DNA from: an uncultured Prevotellaceae bacterium
GTDB taxonomy: Bacteria > Bacteroidota > Bacteroidia > Bacteroidales > Muribaculaceae
Reading direction: 5' to 3'
Assembly: GCA_937892085.1 (NCBI GenBank)
Contig: CALAVD010000492.1
Span: forward strand, 1-6,066
DNA: 6,066 bases
This document shows, piece after piece, positions 1 to 6,066 of this stretch. The notes below the pieces were generated by a model. That model was not told the DNA's origin. It saw nothing but the letters and a program-made list of their open reading frames with translations, and ran no database searches. A program made the position numbers and the translations under genes. How positions within the stretch are numbered: position 1 is the stretch's first letter; the number at the start of each line of letters is the position of its first letter.

Positions 1-2
1 TT

Positions 3-1325
3 CGCTGGACGGTGCTTGCATTAGTCTCCGTCACCATGATGATGGGGTATATCGTCGCCAAGCAGATGTCTCCGCTGCAGCACTTCCTCGAGAGTGACCT
101 GGGGTGGACAAGCAGCGAGTTTGGCATCTTGGCAGGCTCTCGCGGCTTCTTCAACGTGTTCCTGCTCATGCTCTTCGTGGGCGGCATTATCCTCGACAAG
201 ACGGGGGTGCGCTTCGCCGGCATCCTCTCGTGTGTGCTCATGCTTGGCGGCACGGCAATCGACTATTATGCCATCGCTTTTATGGACCCCTCGCAAGTGC
301 TCAACATCAACCTGCAGTGGCTGGCCTATACCGACCCCTCCATTAAGCTCCAAGTGGTGGTCGCAGCTCTGGGGTTCGCCACCTTCGGCATTGGCTATGA
401 GCTGTGCGGCATCACCGTGTCGAAGGTCGTGGTCAAGTGGTTCTCGGGCAAGGAGATGGCACTGGCGATGGGCATCCAAGTGGCACTGGCGCGACTAGGC
501 ACAGGATTAGCCCTTGCCGGTGCCCCCGTGCTGGCACAGAAGTTCACCTTGAGTACACCCATCCTCATCGGCCTTTTCTCGGTTGGCGTAGGTCTAATTA
601 TCTACTTAATTTACTGCTCAATAGACCGAAAATCTGGCAGCAGCCTACAAGATGCCGCAACCGCCGACGACGAGAAGTTCCACTTCCGCGACATGGGCGC
701 CACGATGAAGAACTCGGGCTTCTGGCTCATCACCATGCTGTGCCTGCTCTACTACTCAGCGCTTTATCCCTTCCTCGACTTCGCCACAAAGCTCATGATC
801 TCAAAATATGGCGTAGATCCGTCATTAGCGGGCTTAATCTCATCAATCCTGCCGTTCACCTCCATCGTCCTGACACCGCTCTTTGGCGGCATGTATGACA
901 AGATTGGCAAGGGAGCGTCAATCATGATTATTGGCACCATCATGCTCACCCTCGTGTTAGCGGTCTTCGCCCTGCCACTCAACTCCAGCGCCCTGGCGGT
1001 GACCCTGATGTTCATCCTTGGCATCGCCTTCTCGCTCCTGCCAAGCGTGCTGTGGCCTGCCGTGCCCAAGATTGTGCCCATGAAGCAGCTCGGCACGGCC
1101 TACTCCATCATCTACTACATCCAGAACATAGGCCTCATGCTCGTCCCCATCGTCATTGGCGGCGTGCTTGAGCGCAACACCGTTGGCGAGAATGTTGACT
1201 ACACACAGGCGATGTGGATCTTCACCGGCATAGGCGTAGCGGCAATAATTGTCTCAATCATGATACTACTCATCGACCGCCGCAAGAACTACGGCCTGCA
1301 AAAAGCCAATGTGGTGAAAGAATAA
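3..1325 (+). CDS. MFS transporter, 5' end outside window
   Basis: Inner-membrane major facilitator superfamily permease; the substrate cannot be told from sequence. The frame is open to the left edge (codons for R-W-T precede the GTG at 12-14), and the family normally has a short N-terminal tail before this RWTVLALV segment, so the GTG is an internal Val and the true start lies upstream. Counting from that GTG, 437 residues remain, with about 12 hydrophobic segments in two halves joined by a polar loop at about 203-230. The MFS loop 2-3 motif is visible as GGIILDKTGVR (57-67), and its second-half counterpart as GGMYDKIGKG (292-301). The stretch around 250-300 recalls MFSD1-like permeases, a weak resemblance from memory. 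The C-terminus is a short basic tail. The gene faces the leftward operon, with 8 bases between the two stop codons. Confidence 0.9.
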   Translation, partial: RWTVLALVSVTMMMGYIVAKQMSPLQHFLESDLGWTSSEFGILAGSRGFFNVFLLMLFVGGIILDKTGVRFAGILSCVLMLGGTAIDYYAIAFMDPSQVLNINLQWLAYTDPSIKLQVVVAALGFATFGIGYELCGITVSKVVVKWFSGKEMALAMGIQVALARLGTGLALAGAPVLAQKFTLSTPILIGLFSVGVGLIIYLIYCSIDRKSGSSLQDAATADDEKFHFRDMGATMKNSGFWLITMLCLLYYSALYPFLDFATKLMISKYGVDPSLAGLISSILPFTSIVLTPLFGGMYDKIGKGASIMIIGTIMLTLVLAVFALPLNSSALAVTLMFILGIAFSLLPSVLWPAVPKIVPMKQLGTAYSIIYYIQNIGLMLVPIVIGGVLERNTVGENVDYTQAMWIFTGIGVAAIIVSIMILLIDRRKNYGLQKANVVKE

Positions 1326-1333
1326 AGTTGGGG

Positions 1334-1924
1334 TTAATCATTGAGGTATTGCTTGATGTACAATTCGCAGTTGAGAACCAGTTCGTCGTACCATGCCTTC
1401 CCGAAACGGCGAATCAACGGCTCTTTAAGAAACTGATATACACGAATCCTCTTGCTGCGGCCAAGCACTTCGGCACTCTTGCAGATTTTCCAACGGTGGT
1501 AGTTGACCGCCACGTTGCCGTTGCACAACGTCTTGAGACGCAAGGGATAGAGTGCGCATGAGATAGGTTTCATAAAACCGATGCGCCCCTCACGAAATGC
1601 CTTCTCAATGGCGCAAATGCACTTGCCGGCAGGCGCATAACACGAGAACACACAGTTGCTGTTGTCAAGGATCTGTGTTACCAGTTCGCCTTCAGGGTCA
1701 TGATATGAGATACCATTCTGCTCAATCTCCTGCTGTGCACGTGGCAACAAGTCGTCCCAAATCTCAGGCAATATTTCCCTGATTTTTTCTTCCTCCTCGG
1801 CAGTAAGAGGAGCGCCGGCATCACCATCGATGCAACATTGCCCCAAGCATGCGTCGAGGTCGCAGCAGAAGAACCGCTCCACCACATCGAGCGTCACCAG
1901 TGTATTCTCGTTGATTAGAAACAT
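1334..1924 (-). CDS. DUF3109 family Cys-rich protein
   Basis: Protein of 196 residues resembling the DUF3109 family found widely in Bacteroidetes; no biochemical function is known to me. The cysteines are clustered: CCDLDACLGQCC at 20-31, then CVFSC (91-95), KCIC (101-104), ISCALYP (121-127) and single cysteines at 134, 148 and 186. Such spacing suggests a bound metal ion or iron-sulfur cluster, which is inference. No signal peptide or membrane segment is visible, so it is probably cytoplasmic. The ATG start fits the family, whose members begin a few residues before the I/V-x-L-D-V segment (here TLDVVERF, 11-18). It follows cdaA with only three bases between stop and start (TAG GCT ATG), so translational coupling is likely. 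It is the last gene of the leftward unit. The family call is firm; any role in folate or c-di-AMP biology is guilt by association only. Confidence 0.88.
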   Translation of the reverse strand: MFLINENTLVTLDVVERFFCCDLDACLGQCCIDGDAGAPLTAEEEEKIREILPEIWDDLLPRAQQEIEQNGISYHDPEGELVTQILDNSNCVFSCYAPAGKCICAIEKAFREGRIGFMKPISCALYPLRLKTLCNGNVAVNYHRWKICKSAEVLGRSKRIRVYQFLKEPLIRRFGKAWYDELVLNCELYIKQYLND

Positions 1925-1927
1925 AGC

Positions 1928-2692
1928 CTATTCTATCAAATTAGAAAGTGCGCGGTCCAAGTCGGTACTCGAGAGTTTGAGATGCATCTCGCCACGATGT
2001 GCGTAGGAAATGTTGCCCGTCTCCTCGCTCACCACGATGGCGATGGCGTCGGTAGCCTGAGAGATGCCAAGAGCCGAGCGGTGGCGAAGACCCAAATACT
2101 TGGGTAGCGATGTGTCGTGCGACACGGGAAGGATGCAGCCAGCAGCTTTTATCTTGCCTTCGTCAATAATAACCGCACCATCGTGTAAAGGACTGTTCTT
2201 AAAGAAGATATTCTCGAGCAAGCGGTTGTTGACCTCGGCATTGATGATATCGCCTGAATGTTCATAGTCCTCAAGTGAGAAATTCTGCTTTATGACTATC
2301 AAGGCACCAGTCTTCGACTTCGACAAGCTCATACAGGCATAGACAATGGGCATCACCCACTTCTTGCGAGCATCCTTTGGCTGTCCGCTGTGCCACAGCT
2401 TTGAGATCGATTTCCACCCTCGCTTGGAGCCCAAGCCAGTGAGAAAGCGCTTTATCTGGTCCTGGAAGATGATAATAAGGATGAAAATACCACTGTCGAT
2501 AAAGCGGTCCATAATGGTTCCTAACAGCCTCATGTCAAGTATCTTATCGACCACCACCCACACGATAATAAAGGCAAAAACACCCACAAAGATGTTTAAT
2601 GCCCCACTCTCCTTCATAGAGCGATAGGTATAATAGAGCAAAACCGCAACAAGCAGTATGTCTATCAAATCTTTTATGCCAAACGAGATCAT
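1928..2692 (-). CDS. cdaA: diadenylate cyclase CdaA (c-di-AMP synthase)
   Basis: Membrane-anchored diadenylate cyclase that condenses two ATP molecules into cyclic di-AMP, a second messenger that in studied bacteria controls potassium and osmolyte balance and cell-wall homeostasis. The 254 residues match the usual family length. Three hydrophobic segments lie at about 8-22, 33-52 and 67-79, followed by a basic linker (81-112) and the cytoplasmic DAC (DisA_N) domain from about 115 on. Catalytic motifs are intact: KTGALIVI (127-134), the DGA motif in SPLHDGAVII (167-176), the RHR motif in GLRHRSALGIS (201-211) and VSEETG (221-226). Unlike the Firmicutes arrangement, no cdaR or glmM follows. The upstream neighbour is folP, an order I recall as common in Bacteroidetes. 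There is no evident Shine-Dalgarno sequence before the ATG; a heptanucleotide repeat fills the 20-base gap to folP. The name dacA is used for the same gene. Confidence 0.95.
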   Translation of the reverse strand: MISFGIKDLIDILLVAVLLYYTYRSMKESGALNIFVGVFAFIIVWVVVDKILDMRLLGTIMDRFIDSGIFILIIIFQDQIKRFLTGLGSKRGWKSISKLWHSGQPKDARKKWVMPIVYACMSLSKSKTGALIVIKQNFSLEDYEHSGDIINAEVNNRLLENIFFKNSPLHDGAVIIDEGKIKAAGCILPVSHDTSLPKYLGLRHRSALGISQATDAIAIVVSEETGNISYAHRGEMHLKLSSTDLDRALSNLIE

Positions 2693-2696
2693 ATCA

Positions 2697-2724
2697 GTTC
2701 ATAGTTGTTAGTTCATAGTTCATA
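2697..2724. repeat. heptanucleotide tandem repeat at folP/cdaA junction
   Basis: Four head-to-tail 7-base units on the + strand: GTTCATA (2697), GTTGTTA (2704), GTTCATA (2711) and GTTCATA (2718). In the coding direction they read TATGAAC or TAACAAC. The array overlaps the last codons and the TGA stop of folP (2713-2715) and most of the 20-base spacer before cdaA. It resembles the short tandemly repeated repetitive (STRR) heptamers described in cyanobacteria; similar TATGAAC runs in Bacteroidetes are a recollection only. Regulatory meaning is not evident. Confidence 0.85.
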
Positions 2725-3600
2725 GTTTTGTCGTAATAGTTGTCCTGATTTTTTGCATCTTACAACTAAATCTCGGGCCTCTACTGCGGCTTTCACGTCG
2801 TGAACGCGCACGATGTGAGCGCCTTTCATCATGGCGATGGTGTTGACCACCGTTGTGCCGTTAAGGGCGTCCTCAGGTGAGCAGTTGAGCACTTTTTGTA
2901 TCATCGACTTGCGCGACAAGCCCACCAGCAGCGGCGCCTCCAGCTCATGAAACGTGTCGAGGCACTCCAGCAGGCGATAGTTCTGCTCCACCGTCTTGGC
3001 AAAGCCAAATCCTGGATCGGCAATAACATTGTTGATGCCAAGCTGACGCAAGAGATCAATTTTACGGGCAAGCTCCTCAAGAACCACAGTCACCACATCG
3101 CCGCCATAGTCGGTGAGTTGCTGCATAGTGGCGGGAGTGCCGCGAGTGTGCATCACGATGTAAGGCACTTGCAGCTGCGCAACGACACTGTGCATTTCTG
3201 GGTCAAGATCTCCACCCGAGATGTCGTTGATAATATCTACGCCAAGCTCCTCGACACAGCGACGAGCCACGCCGGCACGATAGGTATCTACCGAGATTAT
3301 CACGTCATCGCCAACTGCCTCTCGCACCGCTTTTACTGCTACCTCAAGCCGCCTCATCTCTTCCTCGGCGGTGACCACCGCGGCACCAGGTCGCGTGGAA
3401 CAAGCTCCAAGGTCGAGCACATCAGCGCCATCACGCACCATCATCACGGCTCGCGAGGCAATCGCATCGCTGTCCATCACGCGACTACCGTAGAAGAACG
3501 AGTCGGGAGTGGCATTGATGATGCCCATTACCCAAGCGCGGTCAATCTTCACCAACCTACCCTTGATGTTCAGGCTATATTTCTTGAATTCGTTAGTCAT
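2713..3600 (-). CDS. folP: dihydropteroate synthase
   Basis: Cytoplasmic folate-pathway enzyme that joins 6-hydroxymethyl-7,8-dihydropterin pyrophosphate to p-aminobenzoate to give dihydropteroate; it is the target of sulfonamides. The 295 residues form one TIM-barrel domain with all signature segments: MGIINATPDSF (25-35), DLGACSTRPGA (63-73), SVDTYR with Asp105 (103-108), INDISGG (124-130), MHTRGTP (150-156), DPGFGFAK (195-202), GLSRKS with the SRK active-site loop (227-232) and RVHDV (265-269). GAC in loop 2 replaces the GGE of many proteobacterial enzymes. The family core ends near residue 282; the last 13 residues are a low-quality tail, and its final NYEL and stop are encoded by the heptanucleotide repeat. 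The start lies three bases after the NSS stop (TAA GCA ATG), implying coupling. The N-terminal 20 residues before the first strand are normal for the group. Confidence 0.96.
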   Translation of the reverse strand: MTNEFKKYSLNIKGRLVKIDRAWVMGIINATPDSFFYGSRVMDSDAIASRAVMMVRDGADVLDLGACSTRPGAAVVTAEEEMRRLEVAVKAVREAVGDDVIISVDTYRAGVARRCVEELGVDIINDISGGDLDPEMHSVVAQLQVPYIVMHTRGTPATMQQLTDYGGDVVTVVLEELARKIDLLRQLGINNVIADPGFGFAKTVEQNYRLLECLDTFHELEAPLLVGLSRKSMIQKVLNCSPEDALNGTTVVNTIAMMKGAHIVRVHDVKAAVEARDLVVRCKKSGQLLRQNYEL

Positions 3601-3603
3601 TGC

Positions 3604-4842
3604 TTAGATAATTCCCATATAGTATAAGAAAATCAATATGATGGCAACAGGAGCGATATAGCGCAGACAGAAGATAACGTAGGCATGCGTGAATCTTGCG
3701 CTATGTTTCCCACCGTTAGTAAGCTGATTTCTAACCACATCTTTCTTAAGAATCCAGCCCACATAAATTGCAGTCACCAGTCCACCAAGTAGCATAAAGA
3801 TATTGGGGCCTACAAAGTCGAGGAAGTCAAAGATGTTTTTGCCAATTATTGTGACATCGCTCAGAGTGCTGAACGATAGCGCACTAACCACAGCTATAGC
3901 AGTCATTATGACGGCGGTTACCGCTATCGCCTTACCACGCGACATTTTATACTCATCTATCATGAAAGTGACTGGAATCTCACTCAGCGAGATGGTCGAT
4001 GTGATAGAGGCAAAGAAAAGAAGCACAAAAAACAACACCGCCCAAATAACGCCGCCAGGCATCTGCTGAAAAATCGTGGGCAATATCTCAAAAATCAGCT
4101 TAGGACCAGCACCAGGCTCCAAGCCAAAAGAGAACACAGCAGGGAATATCACTATTCCGGCAAGAATCGCTACCAAGGTGTCGAGACCCGAAATAGTAAG
4201 GGCATCTTTCATGAGATTGCTGTCATCTTTGAAATAAGACGAATAAGTGATTAGGCATGTCACGCCAAGCGACAACGACATGAACGCCTGCCCCATGGCA
4301 TCAACAACACCTTTCCATCCTAAATTGCCAAAATTGATGTTAAACAAGAAATCAACACCCTTCATTGAGCCTGGCAACAATAGTGAGTTAACACAAAACA
4401 CAATCAGCAGCACAAAGAGCAGCGGCATCGTAATATTGGCCATTCGCTCCACACCTTTTTGAATGCCACGGCTCAACACCAGGAAATTCAGCAATAAAAA
4501 GAGTAATGTCCACAACACACAACGCTGTGGTGTGCCTACAAAGGTAGTGAAAATGTCGCTATATTGGTCGGGGGTATGCCCCAGCAAGCTGCCGTCGGCA
4601 GAGCTCCACAGGTATTCTATTACCCAACCACACACCACGCTGTAATATCCACAGATGAGCAGTGCACCAAGAACACCCACATAAGAAAAAATCTTAAAAG
4701 GCGAGCCAGGGGTCAGTTGTTGCACAGCACCTTTCATGTTTTTGTGAGTGGAACGACCAATCACAAACTCCGACATCATAATGGGGAGTCCAAGAAGCAA
4801 CACACAAATCAGATATACAAGGATATATGCACCACCGCCATT
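3604..4842 (-). pseudogene. sodium:neurotransmitter symporter (NSS/SNF), lacking N-terminus and TM1
   Basis: Secondary carrier family that imports amino acids or similar amines with sodium (LeuT, MhsT and TnaT are bacterial members); the substrate is unknown here. The visible part runs from NGGGAYILVYL (the motif just after TM1) through TM2 to a final hydrophobic segment at 755-778, about ten helices, which fits the 11-helix bacterial subgroup with its C-terminus intact. Landmarks: SEFVIGR (393-399), GYYSVVCGW (434-442), SRGIQKGVE (493-501), the unwound TM6 region GQAFMSLSLG (553-562), GPKLIFEILP (615-624) and TM8 FFASITSTISLSE (646-657), whose Thr-Ser pair corresponds to the Na2 site of LeuT. 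TM1, with its GLGN-x-x-RFP type motif, is replaced by foreign sequence. The intact gene is probably first in the unit with folP. Called a pseudogene only for this window; it may be whole in the organism. Confidence 0.8.
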
Positions 4843-6066
4843 TGTTGTGGCCGTGTTTTGGGTGATATTAATACCATTTAATGTGGTTGTCCCCGCATTG
4901 ACATACAAGCCACCACCATTTGTGGCGGTATCAGACGTAAGAACTATTTTGCTATCGGGAATACTTAATGTTGCAGCGGTGTACAAACCACCACCATTGC
5001 CAGCCTTATTGTAAGAAAGTGTCAAGGCTTCTGTAAAATTGATAGTTCCACCTGCATAGACCATACCTCCACCATTGCCTGTGGCTACATTATACGAAAT
5101 GGTTGGAGCTTTTGTAAGGTTCATCGTACCACTTGCCATATAAATGCCTGCCCCATTGGTAGCTGTATTTCTATTTGCCCAAGAACCACCTATCGTACTT
5201 GCTGTGGTTGAAAAAGTTAGCGTACCACCAGCGACATAGATACCGCCACCTGAAGTTGAAGCATTATTTGATTTTAGTGTTGCATTTGTAAGCGTACAAG
5301 TGCCACCACTTACATAAATGCCACCGCCCAAAGTTCCGGCCTCGTTGCCTATTATGCTGATATTACTAAACGAAAGTCCAGTGCCTTCCACATAAATACC
5401 ACCACCTGAAGCAGCACAAGTATTTGAATCTACTATAAAGACTCCACCACAAGTAAGCGTACCACTATAAGCATATATACCACCACCTCTTGTTTGCGAT
5501 GAGTTTTTGGTTATACTCAGATTTTTTTCACAATTGAGAGTACCACCTGCTATCGTAAGTCCACCTGCATAACCATAACTTGCACCGAGCGTACTTGTTG
5601 CACTATTATTTGCAATGGTCATATTTCCCTTACAAGTAATAGTGCTACCTGTCAAACGAATACCTGCACTACCATAACCACCAGAGGCAACATTACCAGA
5701 AACATCCATATTGCCATAACAAGTAATTGTACCAGTACCATTGCCTACATTGGTACCTATATTAATACCGCCACCAAAACCAGTAGTAGATGTAGTTCCT
5801 GTTGCTATATTATTGTTTACAGTCATATTGCCATAACAAGTAATTGTTCCTGAAGGTTTATGAATACCACCGCCATATTGAACGGCTGTATTGCCTCTCA
5901 CCAACAATTTAAGCCCTGCCGTATCTGTTGCATTTACACCTATTCTCAAAGTACCGCCATTGAGATAAATACCGCCACCGCCAACATTTGAAGTATTGGA
6001 ATCTATGTTGGAAACACTACTATTTAAATAAAGATTTCCACTGTTAAGATATAAGCCTCCCCCACT
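3604..6066 (-). CDS. chimeric open frame: beta-helix repeats joined to NSS transporter
   Basis: One uninterrupted frame runs from the right window edge to the TAA at 3604-3606. The first plausible initiator within it is a TTG at 5947-5949, but 39 further sense codons upstream continue the same repeats (SGGGLYIL, GGGGIYLNGG), so the true start is off the window. Numbered from that TTG, residues 1-375 are Gly-rich beta-helix repeats and residues 370-781 are a sodium:neurotransmitter symporter. The two overlap at NGGGAY (370-375). NSS proteins need about 40 residues before this motif, including TM1 with sodium and substrate ligands, and these are absent. A beta-helix exported through the outer membrane and an 11-helix inner-membrane carrier make little sense as one protein. 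The likely explanations are a false join during assembly, or recombination at the shared motif leaving a non-functional product. The two parts are described separately. Confidence 0.7.
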   Translation of the reverse strand, partial: SGGGLYLNSGNLYLNSSVSNIDSNTSNVGGGGIYLNGGTLRIGVNATDTAGLKLLVRGNTAVQYGGGIHKPSGTITCYGNMTVNNNIATGTTSTTGFGGGINIGTNVGNGTGTITCYGNMDVSGNVASGGYGSAGIRLTGSTITCKGNMTIANNSATSTLGASYGYAGGLTIAGGTLNCEKNLSITKNSSQTRGGGIYAYSGTLTCGGVFIVDSNTCAASGGGIYVEGTGLSFSNISIIGNEAGTLGGGIYVSGGTCTLTNATLKSNNASTSGGGIYVAGGTLTFSTTASTIGGSWANRNTATNGAGIYMASGTMNLTKAPTISYNVATGNGGGMVYAGGTINFTEALTLSYNKAGNGGGLYTAATLSIPDSKIVLTSDTATNGGGLYVNAGTTTLNGINITQNTATTNGGGAYILVYLICVLLLGLPIMMSEFVIGRSTHKNMKGAVQQLTPGSPFKIFSYVGVLGALLICGYYSVVCGWVIEYLWSSADGSLLGHTPDQYSDIFTTFVGTPQRCVLWTLLFLLLNFLVLSRGIQKGVERMANITMPLLFVLLIVFCVNSLLLPGSMKGVDFLFNINFGNLGWKGVVDAMGQAFMSLSLGVTCLITYSSYFKDDSNLMKDALTISGLDTLVAILAGIVIFPAVFSFGLEPGAGPKLIFEILPTIFQQMPGGVIWAVLFFVLLFFASITSTISLSEIPVTFMIDEYKMSRGKAIAVTAVIMTAIAVVSALSFSTLSDVTIIGKNIFDFLDFVGPNIFMLLGGLVTAIYVGWILKKDVVRNQLTNGGKHSARFTHAYVIFCLRYIAPVAIILIFLYYMGII
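4831..6066 (-). repeat. Gly-rich right-handed beta-helix repeat region, partial at both ends
   Basis: About 410 codons of degenerate repeats, mostly 25-35 residues long. Each has a GGGIY-type turn, a GGT(L/I)T strand and an Asn-containing strand such as SNNAS or QNTAT (for example GGGIYVSGGTCTLTN and GGGIYVAGGTLTFS near the middle). Repeats of this kind form right-handed parallel beta-helices in surface or secreted proteins, including chlamydial Pmp-like and Bacteroidetes adhesin-like proteins. Neither end of the parent protein is present: no signal peptide at the right edge, and no C-terminal sorting or barrel domain at the left, where the sequence switches to the NSS transporter. The function is therefore unknown. 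Cysteines recur at equivalent positions (TITCYGN, TITCKGN, TLNCEKN, TLTCGG), as expected for stacked residues in a helix. Confidence 0.8.
5707..5847 (-). repeat. perfect 24-base direct repeat within beta-helix region
   Basis: The same 24 bases occur at 5707-5730 and 5824-5847, 117 bases (39 codons) apart, both encoding TITCYGNM. A third copy at 5620-5643 differs at four positions and encodes TITCKGNM. The repeats are in frame, so recombination or slippage between them would remove or add whole helix turns without breaking the frame. They indicate fairly recent internal duplication of coils. Confidence 0.85.

Noticed and set aside
12..14. GTG as the start of the MFS gene
   Set aside because: The frame is open upstream (R-W-T), and the first transmembrane helix would be cut short of its normal N-terminal flank; the gene is simply truncated by the window edge.
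94..498. Several open frames of 80-160 codons overlapping the MFS gene on both strands
   Set aside because: They have Ser, Trp, Arg and His-rich out-of-frame composition, match no known family, and lie entirely within a convincing MFS coding sequence.
2896..3627. 243-codon plus-strand open frame antisense to folP
   Set aside because: It is the complementary-strand shadow of a clearly conserved gene, is His-rich with no recognisable domain, and has no supporting signals.
5947..5949. TTG as the start codon of the long minus-strand frame
   Set aside because: The 39 codons between it and the right window edge are open and continue the same repeat pattern, and no signal peptide follows the TTG, so it is an internal Leu codon.
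4840..6066. Regularly spaced similar sequences that could suggest a CRISPR array
   Set aside because: The similar stretches are variable in sequence and spacing, stay in one reading frame and encode a recognisable Gly-rich beta-helix repeat; there are no constant repeats with unique spacers and no cas genes.
3604..6066. A genuine new class of adhesin-transporter fusion protein
   Set aside because: It lacks the essential TM1 of the carrier, mixes exported and inner-membrane modules with no linker, and has its joint on a shared short motif; an artefact or destructive recombination is more likely. The junction is kept as a finding.

Overview
The window looks like a chromosomal fragment from a member of the Bacteroidales (Prevotella, Muribaculaceae or Bacteroides type). 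The reasons are the adjacency of folP and cdaA, a DUF3109 gene next to them, the near absence of Shine-Dalgarno sequences before tightly packed genes, and a Gly-rich beta-helix surface protein. The lineage is inferred from gene content and remembered family resemblance, not from a search.

Layout. Positions 1-1325 (+) hold most of a major facilitator superfamily (MFS) permease whose start lies left of the window. It converges, with only 8 bases between stop codons, on a leftward gene set. In transcription order (right to left) this set is: a long open frame (6066-3604) ending in a sodium:neurotransmitter symporter (NSS); folP (dihydropteroate synthase, folate synthesis); cdaA (membrane diadenylate cyclase, c-di-AMP synthesis); and a Cys-rich DUF3109 protein. 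Spacings are 3, 20 and 3 bases, so the last four genes very probably form one transcription unit. No gene-free stretch longer than 20 bases exists in the window, and no RNA gene, insertion sequence, CRISPR array, riboswitch or convincing terminator was seen.

The most unusual item is the open frame at 3604-6066. Its C-terminal 412 residues are an NSS transporter from the NGGGAY motif after TM1 to a normal C-terminus. The N-terminal cap and TM1, which carry essential sodium and substrate contacts, are absent. In their place, in frame, is a run of Gly-rich beta-helix repeats of the GGGIY...GGT...N type, typical of secreted adhesin-like proteins. The switch falls exactly on a short sequence (NGGGAY) that both families share. 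This is best explained as an assembly chimera or a microhomology recombination, not as a working fusion protein. Anyone using this window should treat the sequence right of about 4842 as possibly unlinked to the rest.

A second structural oddity is a heptanucleotide tandem repeat (four units of GTTCATA type) spanning the end of folP and the folP-cdaA gap. Because 7 is not a multiple of 3, changes in copy number would alter the FolP C-terminus and the distance to cdaA.

Functionally, folP and cdaA are housekeeping genes (folate cofactor and second-messenger synthesis). The MFS and NSS proteins are inner-membrane transporters of unknown substrate. Nothing in the window shows a shared pathway among all of them.
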